NCBI GenBank assembly: GCA_021162505.1
Contig: JAGGYO010000076.1
Span: 1-5,203 of the forward strand
Direction: 5' to 3'
Length of the DNA: 5,203 nucleotides
Source of the DNA: a bacterium
GTDB lineage: Bacteria; AUK180
Both the position numbers and the translations under genes were made by a program. How positions within the stretch are numbered: position 1 is the stretch's first letter; the number at the start of each line of letters is the position of its first letter. The notes beneath the pieces are model-generated. The model did no database searches. It had not been told where the DNA came from and saw only the letters and a list, made by a program, of their open reading frames with translations. Below, piece by piece: positions 1-5,203 of this stretch.

Positions 1-6
1 TATATT

Positions 7-19
7 GTGAAATAGTCAC
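7..19. repeat. Small inverted repeat past the main hairpin
   Basis: GTGA at 7-10 is the reverse complement of TCAC at 16-19, with a five-base loop. It lies beyond the larger palindrome when read in the direction of operon transcription. A four-base-pair stem is weak and could be chance. It is listed because its loop carries another copy of the ATAGT motif (12-16) that also makes up the neighbouring palindrome. Confidence 0.25.
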
Positions 20-26
20 TTCAAAC

Positions 27-58
27 ATAGTCCCATAGTTCCAATACTATGGTACTAT
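27..58 (-). terminator. Inverted repeat after the operon, possible terminator
   Basis: Arm 27-39 pairs with arm 46-58 around a six-base loop (40-45). Twelve of thirteen positions are complementary; the only mismatch is 32/53. The hairpin begins 10 bases beyond the TGA stop of the ATPase gene (69-71), which is where a transcription terminator or mRNA 3'-end stabilising hairpin would sit. Against a classical intrinsic terminator, the stem is AT-rich, and the bases that follow on the minus strand (26 down to 1) do not form a clean T-run. It could instead be an operator or a dispersed palindromic repeat. The palindrome is direct sequence evidence; the terminator role is inferred from position. 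Confidence 0.45.
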
Positions 59-68
59 TAGAGAAATA

Positions 69-728
69 TCATTCAAATAAATTATCAATCAAATTGCAAG
101 TGAATAAGCGTGTTCTTTCATAAAAGAATTGTTTGCCATTTTTTAATGCAAGGATATAATCTGAGTTTTTAAGGATAAAGTCAATGTCATGTGAGAGGAT
201 GAAGATCTTTTTGTTCTTTCTGTCAAAGAATTTGAATATATTGTCTTTCATCTTAATGTCAAGAAATAAAAAGAGCTCATCAATAAAGATGAAAGGTGTG
301 TTCTGTAGGATATTTTGAAGCATTTGGATCATTATCCATTGTCCCTGTGATAGATGAGATAGGGGTTTATTTAAAAATCTCGCAAAATATGGATATTGCT
401 TCTTAATTATCTGAAAAATATTAGGTGAATCTAATGAGATTTTCAAAAATTCCTTAACTCTCATAAAAGGTACTGCTGGTTCGTTCACATAAGAAACAGA
501 GAGTAGTTCATTCCTCATTGAGATGGGTATTGCATTGATACTCTCTTTTGCATACAACACTTTCCCATTATTTGGCCATAATATTCCCGTTGCTATCTCC
601 AAAAATGTGGTTTTCCCACATCCATTGGGACCTATGACGCCATAAATGCCATTTTTATCAAATTTTGCATTTAACTTAAATGAAAATTCATCACGATTAA
701 GTTCTACATTCTTAAATATCAAATCCAC
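69..728 (-). CDS. ABC transporter ATP-binding protein, BtuD/FecE-like
   Basis: This is the cytoplasmic nucleotide-binding subunit that powers the importer formed with the adjacent permease. At 219 residues it is shorter than the usual 250-260 of BtuD/FecE proteins and ends soon after the H-loop region. Walker A is GPNGCGKTT (residues 33-41), the signature is LSQGQ (126-130), Walker B is FIFID with catalytic Glu (146-151), the D-loop aspartate is D157, and the switch histidine is H180 in SHD. Trp131 after the signature resembles E. coli BtuD (LSGGEW). No glutamine occurs at residues 71-99, so the Q-loop Gln is replaced, probably by E83 (VSYVNE against the usual ISYVPQ). The usual Gln-Arg after the signature is absent. 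The start is GTG at 726-728, inside the permease gene (17-base overlap), preceded by GGTGA; the stop is TGA. Core motifs are intact, so it is probably functional. The substrate cannot be read from this subunit. Confidence 0.93.
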   Translation of the reverse strand: MDLIFKNVELNRDEFSFKLNAKFDKNGIYGVIGPNGCGKTTFLEIATGILWPNNGKVLYAKESINAIPISMRNELLSVSYVNEPAVPFMRVKEFLKISLDSPNIFQIIKKQYPYFARFLNKPLSHLSQGQWIMIQMLQNILQNTPFIFIDELFLFLDIKMKDNIFKFFDRKNKKIFILSHDIDFILKNSDYILALKNGKQFFYERTRLFTCNLIDNLFE

Positions 729-1650
729 CTTTTCTCACCAATAAAAATATAAAATATATGGAACCGAAAAATGAGGTTATTATGCCAACAGGTACATAAA
801 AAACCGTAATATTTTTTGTAAGCAAATAGGCAAAAAGGAGCATTAAACTTCCGTTCAAACCGGAATAAAATGTCAATTTTCTGCTTTCATTTCCCACCAT
901 CCTTCTTGTAATGTGAGGGGACATTAATCCCAGGAATCCAATGATACCACTTATTGAAACACTTATTGAAACTAAAATGGCAACAATTAAAAAGAATAAA
1001 AATTGTTCTTTCTTTACATTTACGCCAAGAGAAATTGCTTTTTTATCACTGAAATACATTTTATTCAGGATATTGCCTTTCCCATATGAAAAGATCAGTG
1101 CAATGACGATCACAATGAAAAATATAATTAGGATCTTCATATTATAAAAGTAAACAGTTCCAAAAAGCCATTCAAAGAGGGAATAGATCTTATCTCCCGA
1201 GATATTTGACATGATCAATGTGGTTAAACTGCTCATTAGAAAACCGTAAACCACTCCGGTCAAGAGCAGAAGTGTAATACTATTTTTATTAAAAAGGCGA
1301 TAAATGGAAAAAATGATGATGATGGAAATTATTCCCATTAAAAGAGAAAACAAAAAAACTGAATTGATTCCCAAAATATAATAAGCACCTGTAATAAAGG
1401 CAAGGGATATACCGAAAGTAGAGCCGGACGATACACCCAGGATATATGGATCAGCAAGAGGATTTTTAAAGATGATCTGAGAAATGCTCCCTGAAAAACC
1501 AAGGGCAAAACCAACGAGTAGTGCTGTTAATACCTCTGGTATACGGATATTAAAAAGTATATTATTATCTTGTTCCCATTTGAAAAAGAGAGCAAAAAGT
1601 ATTAGAGCTATGAATAAAAGGTAATAAAATATTTGTTTGCCTAACTTCAT
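712..1650 (-). CDS. FecCD/BtuC-family ABC permease
   Basis: This is the inner-membrane subunit forming the translocation channel for a metal chelate such as cobalamin, ferric siderophore or heme, normally as a homodimer. Its 312 residues are close to the family's 320-340, with about nine or ten hydrophobic segments. Family hallmarks are present: RIPEVLTALLVG (36-47) leading to SGSISQIIFKNPLADPYILG (53-72), KKAISLGVNV (203-212), SGIIGFLGLMSPHITRR (234-250) and VPVGIITSFFG (286-296). Relative to E. coli BtuC, the docking arginine R56 is kept (R36), but the second arginine of R-x-P-R (R59) is a glutamate (E39). The usual DHRxLLP stretch after GLxxPHxxR reads ESRKLTF. The ATG at 1648-1650 follows the TPR stop by 16 bases and has no clear Shine-Dalgarno sequence. 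The gene overlaps the ATPase start, the common arrangement for permease/ATPase pairs. Family assignment is secure; the substrate is not. Confidence 0.95.
   Translation of the reverse strand: MKLGKQIFYYLLFIALILFALFFKWEQDNNILFNIRIPEVLTALLVGFALGFSGSISQIIFKNPLADPYILGVSSGSTFGISLAFITGAYYILGINSVFLFSLLMGIISIIIIFSIYRLFNKNSITLLLLTGVVYGFLMSSLTTLIMSNISGDKIYSLFEWLFGTVYFYNMKILIIFFIVIVIALIFSYGKGNILNKMYFSDKKAISLGVNVKKEQFLFFLIVAILVSISVSISGIIGFLGLMSPHITRRMVGNESRKLTFYSGLNGSLMLLFAYLLTKNITVFYVPVGIITSFFGSIYFIFLLVRKGGFDI
735..739 (-). promoter_or_regulatory. Shine-Dalgarno site of the ATPase gene
   Basis: GGTGA on the minus strand matches the 3' end of 16S rRNA and lies six bases before the GTG at 728, inside the last codons of the permease gene. 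It favours GTG over the in-frame TTG at 720-722, which has only a poorly spaced AGGTGG (two bases). The GTG start also gives the N-terminal strand expected of ABC ATPases. Confidence 0.55.
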
Positions 1651-1666
1651 ATTATATTTTCACAAT

Positions 1667-3217
1667 TTAATCTATTTTCTTTAATTCTTCCACAGTTCTT
1701 TTTTCCCATAACTTTAGTCCCATTTTCCTAAAGATCTCTTTTGCCTCTATTAAATACTCTGTTCTTTTCTTCTTATTTTTTATAAGTTTAGATAGCTCAT
1801 AAAGTGTTTTAGCTAATTGTGTGAGGTTGTTCGTCTTCCGTGCTATTGTTGATGCATTATCAAAATAACTTTTTGCTTTTTTGAGATCAAGAGTGCTTAC
1901 CATCCCCAACGCTCTAAGTGCAACTATCATCTGTTCAACATCATTATTTAATTCAGCAAATTCCATTGCTTTATTGGCAAATATTACTGCATTTTTCATA
2001 TTATTATTTCTCAAATGGATCTTAGAAATATATGCATTAATTTGTGGAAGAAAAAAATTATTATTGTTCTTTAAAAATACATCTTCTGCCTTTTTTAAAT
2101 GTTCCAGAGCTTTGTTATATTTTTCCATATCAATGAGAATTCCACCAATGGTCATATGGGCATCTCCAATATCATCCAAATTATCTATTTTTGAATTTGT
2201 TTCAAGATATATTTTCATATACTCCAGTGCTTTTTGAAGGTTCCCTTTTTTCCAGAAAAGATCTCCAATAATACTGGATGCCCAGCCAATACCTCTTGTA
2301 TTCTTTATCTCCTTTGCGTTGTTTAAACTTATTTTACAAAATTTCATGGCTTGTTTAAGCTTTCCGCTATTTTCATACAGAAATCCTATATTCCCTGCAG
2401 TCGCTCCCATACCCTTTTTATTTCGGATCTCCTCAAAGATCTTAAATGCTCCCTTCATCTGGGTAAGAGATTTATTAGGTAAGTTCATATTACTATATAT
2501 TGCACCGAGGTTTAAAAATCCGGTAGCTATACCTTGTTTAAACCCAATCTTTTTCGCCAATTCTAATACTTTTTTATAGTAATAAAGTGCTTTTTCTAAT
2601 TCTCGTTTGTGTAACATAATATTACCAATATTGATATAAGCATTTACTATGCTCCTTTTATGGTCTATCTTTTTTGATATGCTTAAATTTTTTTTGAAAT
2701 ACTCAAATGCCTCATCATAATTTCCCTTATTTTGATAAATTATTCCAATATCATTGTATATTTTTGCTATTCCCTCCAGATCCTTTGCACTTTTAAAAAA
2801 TTTCATCAAGTTTTTATAAAGTTTTAATGCCTTTTTCAGATGCCCTTGCTGTAATTCAATATCTCCCATGCAGTTCGATGCTTTAAGATATAAAGGCTCA
2901 TTCGGGTTATTATTTATATGGTCCATTACATCTTGAAGCAATTTTCTTGCTTTTTCATAATCACTATATCCGTGGGTATAGACGGTCGCTAAATTAATCT
3001 TTATGTCATAAATATCTGAGGCATTAAAGGCAAAATTTTGTGCTTTTTTATAATCTGCTATTGCCCGTTCATATTTAGCGATTAATACGAAAATTCCTGC
3101 TCTCTTTTTTAATGCTCTCAAATAAAGATCCAAAATTTTTGTTCTTTTTCTTTTCATATCTATAAAATATTTTTTCCAATCAAAAAAATTCTTTACCCTG
3201 CTGCTCGTAGGACACAT
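1667..3217 (-). CDS. TPR-repeat protein inside the uptake operon
   Basis: This 516-residue protein consists almost wholly of helical tetratricopeptide repeats, which bind partner proteins or peptides. It has no signal peptide, lipobox or membrane segment, so it should be cytoplasmic. About eleven or twelve units run from residue 33 to 505. The helix-A glycine falls at 118, 158, 198, 238, 278, 318, 358 and 438 (Ser at 398). The helix-B alanine falls at 90, 130, 170, 210, 290, 330, 370 and 410 (Ser at 250). This is a 40-residue period rather than the usual 34, as in LGN/Pins and many bacterial signalling TPR proteins. No catalytic or DNA-binding domain is seen; residues 1-30 are basic and unrecognised. 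ATG at 3215-3217 lies 31 AT-rich bases after the binding-protein gene and lacks a Shine-Dalgarno sequence; Met21 is a possible alternative start. A TPR gene is not a standard part of this type of operon. The role is unknown; scaffold or regulator is a guess. Confidence 0.9.
   Translation of the reverse strand: MCPTSSRVKNFFDWKKYFIDMKRKRTKILDLYLRALKKRAGIFVLIAKYERAIADYKKAQNFAFNASDIYDIKINLATVYTHGYSDYEKARKLLQDVMDHINNNPNEPLYLKASNCMGDIELQQGHLKKALKLYKNLMKFFKSAKDLEGIAKIYNDIGIIYQNKGNYDEAFEYFKKNLSISKKIDHKRSIVNAYINIGNIMLHKRELEKALYYYKKVLELAKKIGFKQGIATGFLNLGAIYSNMNLPNKSLTQMKGAFKIFEEIRNKKGMGATAGNIGFLYENSGKLKQAMKFCKISLNNAKEIKNTRGIGWASSIIGDLFWKKGNLQKALEYMKIYLETNSKIDNLDDIGDAHMTIGGILIDMEKYNKALEHLKKAEDVFLKNNNNFFLPQINAYISKIHLRNNNMKNAVIFANKAMEFAELNNDVEQMIVALRALGMVSTLDLKKAKSYFDNASTIARKTNNLTQLAKTLYELSKLIKNKKKRTEYLIEAKEIFRKMGLKLWEKRTVEELKKID
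1934..2893 (-). repeat. Eight in-register 40-residue TPR units
   Basis: Residues 109-428 of the TPR protein divide into eight consecutive 40-residue (120-base) units with no insertion or deletion between them. Each unit follows the pattern x-I-G-x-I-Y, about nine residues, K-A-L-x-Y-x-K-x-x-L-x-I, then a short basic linker. Unit boundaries fall near residues 109, 149, 189, 229, 269, 309, 349 and 389. The repeats are alike in protein sequence but diverged at the DNA level, so they look old rather than freshly duplicated. Flanking units (about 73-108 and 429-466) are slightly out of register. Confidence 0.8.
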
Positions 3218-3248
3218 TATTATAATATATTTAAAATTATATTACAAA

Positions 3249-4028
3249 TTATTTTTTTAACCTATCATACAATTTTTGTAAAAAGACAATGGATCTCAAT
3301 GAGGGCTGTAAAAAATCATCATAATTCTCTATGATAATTATACGATCTTGTTTTACAAATGAAAGGTTTTTAAATGTCTTACTCTTCATGATCTTTTTTT
3401 TGATCCTATGGCCTTTTTTCATAAATATGAAAAATATTTGCGGATCCTTTTTCACGATCTTTTCTTTTGAAGTCATAGTGAACCATTTCCTCACATTACC
3501 CATTGAATTTTTAAGTCCAAATTGTTTCAAAAGATCTCCCTGAAAAGTATTTTCACCAAAAGTTATGATAGGGGAATACCAGATTATTCCCATATATGTT
3601 TGTTCCAATGGTTTAAAGCTCTTTATAATGGAATCTATTCTTTTATTTATTTCTTTTGCATGTTCTTCAATTTGAAATATATTTCCGATTTTCAAATAAT
3701 TTTCTTTTAGATCATTGATGGACAGTATCGAGATCTGAATTATATTGAGATCAAATTTTCTTAATTTCTGATAGATCTTTTCCTGAGAAATAGTTGCGCA
3801 AAAAATATAATCGGGTTTCAATTTTACGATTTGTTCTATATTAACATTATTAAAATGTCCCACCTTTATCTTACTCGGGTAAGAATCTTCTTTAACTGTC
3901 CCGATAATAGTATCATTTACACCAAGGTCAAGAATCATTTTTGTAATATTGGGTGTAAGAGAAATAATTCCTTTTGAAAAGCTAAGCAGATAAACGGACA
4001 TAGAGAGAAGGAATAAGATTTTTTTCAT
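3249..4028 (-). CDS. Periplasmic metal-chelate-binding protein, BtuF/FhuD-like
   Basis: This is the soluble binding protein that captures substrate released by the outer-membrane receptor and delivers it to the permease. Its 259 residues match the size of E. coli BtuF. Residues 1 to about 18 (MKKILFLLSMSVYLLSFS) form a signal peptide with no lipobox cysteine, so the product should be free in the periplasm. Family motifs are SLTPNITKMILDLG (23-36), VGHFNNVNIEQIVKLKPDYIF (56-76), the C-lobe helix start SKEKIVKKDPQ (187-197), and a C-terminal QPSLRSIVFLQKL (241-253), where the family often has RP-x-x-R. E65 and E189 align with E. coli BtuF E72 and E202, which dock onto BtuC arginines. ATG at 4026-4028 is one base after the receptor stop, with GAGG seven bases upstream, so the two genes are probably translationally coupled. 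The fold and role are well supported. The ligand is uncertain: corrinoid favoured, siderophore or heme possible. Confidence 0.9.
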   Translation of the reverse strand: MKKILFLLSMSVYLLSFSKGIISLTPNITKMILDLGVNDTIIGTVKEDSYPSKIKVGHFNNVNIEQIVKLKPDYIFCATISQEKIYQKLRKFDLNIIQISILSINDLKENYLKIGNIFQIEEHAKEINKRIDSIIKSFKPLEQTYMGIIWYSPIITFGENTFQGDLLKQFGLKNSMGNVRKWFTMTSKEKIVKKDPQIFFIFMKKGHRIKKKIMKSKTFKNLSFVKQDRIIIIENYDDFLQPSLRSIVFLQKLYDRLKK

Positions 4029-4029
4029 T

Positions 4030-5203
4030 TTAGAACCTCATTTCCATGAAGAAACTTCTTGGCCTATTGGGGTAATCAAGATCTTCCTTGTCATAACCGA
4101 AGTTTACAGCACCCCTTGTATTTAGAATATTTTTAACTCCAAATGAAAACAATTTATTCTGCAAACTTATATCCATGGTAAGCAGGGGCTCAAGTTCCTT
4201 TTCAATATAATTATTAATCATTTTACCTCTATAATTGAGTTCGAATATAAATGTTGTTTTATGAATCGCAATCTCTAATGAAAAATTGTCTGTCAAGTTG
4301 GGAAGATAAGATGCCTTTTGTATTTTTGTAAATGATGTACCGTAAATATCCATGAAACTGTTCTCTTCCTTTCCCCAATAAATGCCCGTCTCATTTGCAA
4401 CAGTAAATAATGATATTGAGTAACGAATCTTTAAGCCAATTTTATCGATCTGTTTTTTGCCGATGTTTTCTGTTTTATAGTAAAAATAGTCATAGGGCAC
4501 CCAAAGGATCATATCGTGAATATATTTGTGTTCATAGGATAAATTAAAGATATTATTTGATATTTTCAACGAAAAATTGTATGAGTCTTCATCTTTAAGT
4601 TCCGAATTACCACCGAACGGATAGTACATCTCATTGTATGTGGGAAATCGTACACCTTTTGACAAAATGGCTAAGGTTTTTAAACCAAAAAGATAATTTT
4701 CAAAATAGACATTACCGCCAATATTGATCTTATCAAGATTTGAACCATAAAATTGAATATTGCTGCCAATTCCGCCCTTTTTTAAATAAAATTGCAGGAG
4801 AAGACTCTCCCTTGAGAACTTAATATTTTCATCATTTAATTGTCTCATATAATTTATTGATGAATTGAACATCCATTTTTCATTGTTTATAATAGCAGCC
4901 TTTAAAAAGCCCTTTATACTTTCATCGATATTTGTTGATATACCATTTCCCCAAAATCCATAGTAATAATAATCTATGGAATTATAATTGTAATTTAAGG
5001 ATAAAATCGCTTTATCATTTCTATAGGTAAGAAAAATATTTTTATAACTTGCCATTTGTTTATCTTTTGTATATGTCGCATCTGTTCCATTGTATAGATA
5101 GCTACTCTTGTTTTGTGGTGGCTGTGGTCCCGGAACACCTAAATTCTCATTGGAATATGTATAAATTATCTGCATATCTTGAATTGGGGTAATAGAGAAA
5201 CCA
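4030..5203 (-). CDS. TonB-dependent receptor, BtuB-like, C-terminal part
   Basis: This is the beta-barrel portion of an outer-membrane receptor that imports a metal chelate using TonB-ExbBD energy. The frame stays open to the right edge, so the internal ATG at 5173-5175 is not the start. The visible 390 residues are about the last two thirds of a protein typically near 600; the signal peptide, TonB box and plug are outside the window. Evidence includes alternating aromatic/polar strands throughout, a G-V-P-G-P loop near 5125-5140, the barrel motif VRFPTYNEMYYPFGGNSELK (about 4603-4662), which corresponds to the FRAPTxNELY...NxxLKPE of BtuB-type receptors, and a C-terminal signature: VKNILNTRG, then a YPNRPR turn and a terminal strand ending in phenylalanine. 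Residues are rich in Tyr, Asn and Ile. It sits directly ahead of the binding-protein gene with a one-base gap, indicating one uptake system. Substrate specificity cannot be read from the barrel alone. Confidence 0.92.
   Translation of the reverse strand, partial: GFSITPIQDMQIIYTYSNENLGVPGPQPPQNKSSYLYNGTDATYTKDKQMASYKNIFLTYRNDKAILSLNYNYNSIDYYYYGFWGNGISTNIDESIKGFLKAAIINNEKWMFNSSINYMRQLNDENIKFSRESLLLQFYLKKGGIGSNIQFYGSNLDKINIGGNVYFENYLFGLKTLAILSKGVRFPTYNEMYYPFGGNSELKDEDSYNFSLKISNNIFNLSYEHKYIHDMILWVPYDYFYYKTENIGKKQIDKIGLKIRYSISLFTVANETGIYWGKEENSFMDIYGTSFTKIQKASYLPNLTDNFSLEIAIHKTTFIFELNYRGKMINNYIEKELEPLLTMDISLQNKLFSFGVKNILNTRGAVNFGYDKEDLDYPNRPRSFFMEMRF
4036..4039 (-). promoter_or_regulatory. Shine-Dalgarno site of the binding-protein gene
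   Basis: GAGG on the minus strand lies seven bases before the ATG at 4028, within the last codons of the receptor gene (Met-Arg of the terminal MRF). It fixes the start of the binding protein and supports translational coupling with the receptor. Confidence 0.7.

Noticed and set aside
21..71. Read-through of the ATPase TGA stop (UGA recoding)
   Set aside because: The frame stays open for 15 codons past the TGA at 69-71 before another TGA, but the extension is composed of the palindrome and does not look like an ABC C-terminus. TGG encodes Trp throughout and no in-frame TGA occurs in the other genes, so the standard code fits.
941..1147. Plus-strand open frame of 68 codons
   Set aside because: It lies antisense inside the well-supported permease gene and has no family features. 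It is a by-product of AT-rich coding sequence.
1881..2579. Plus-strand open frames at 1881-2237 and 2319-2579
   Set aside because: Both are antisense to the TPR array. Their hydrophobic, Phe/Ile/Ser-rich translations are what the complement of Lys/Asn/Glu-rich repeats gives.
3155..3157. Met21 as the start of the TPR protein
   Set aside because: It has no better ribosome site than the first ATG, so the longer form was kept, though the shorter form would remove only the unrecognised N-terminus and cannot be excluded.
3331..3710. Plus-strand open frames at 3331-3543 and 3522-3710
   Set aside because: Both are antisense to the binding-protein gene, with no ribosome site or recognisable domain.
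4045..4062. Near-palindrome AAGAAACTTCTT with CCA/TGG edges
   Set aside because: It lies in the conserved C-terminal strand of the receptor (Arg-Ser-Phe-Phe-Met region). The symmetry is explained by coding sequence and there is no T-run after it.
5173..5175. ATG as the receptor start
   Set aside because: The reading frame continues upstream without a stop to the window edge, and a receptor beginning here would lack the signal peptide and plug. The gene is truncated by the window rather than broken.

Overview
The window is AT-rich (roughly 30% GC by eye). It holds five genes, all read on the minus strand, with almost no spacing between them, so it looks like the distal part of one operon transcribed from right to left. 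It encodes TonB-dependent uptake across an outer membrane followed by ABC import across the inner membrane. The organism is therefore a diderm bacterium. The low GC, the TonB-receptor style and the 40-residue TPR protein would suit an uncultured candidate-phylum lineage (for example the WOR-3/FCB neighbourhood), but this is an impression and not a demonstrated placement.

In transcription order the layout is as follows. (1) 5203-4030 is the C-terminal beta-barrel part of a BtuB-like TonB-dependent receptor, whose N-terminus and plug lie beyond the right edge. (2) 4028-3249 is a secreted periplasmic binding protein of the BtuF/FhuD-like class. (3) 3217-1667 is a 516-residue TPR protein with no signal peptide. 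(4) 1650-712 is a FecCD/BtuC-family permease. (5) 728-69 is a short ABC ATPase whose GTG start lies inside the end of the permease gene. (6) 1-68 is non-coding and contains a strong inverted repeat just past the last stop codon.

The receptor would bring a metal chelate (a corrinoid is the best guess, a ferric siderophore or heme the alternatives) into the periplasm. The binding protein would capture it, and the permease/ATPase pair would pump it into the cytoplasm. No riboswitch or promoter is visible, because the operon's 5' end lies outside the window.

The unusual points are the cytoplasmic TPR protein between the binding-protein and permease genes, its nearly exact 40-residue repeat register, departures from consensus in the ATPase (no Q-loop glutamine, altered residues after the signature) and permease (RIPE instead of R-x-P-R), and the ATAGT-rich palindrome after the operon. 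I see no mobile element, CRISPR array or RNA gene. There is no gene-free stretch longer than 68 bases.
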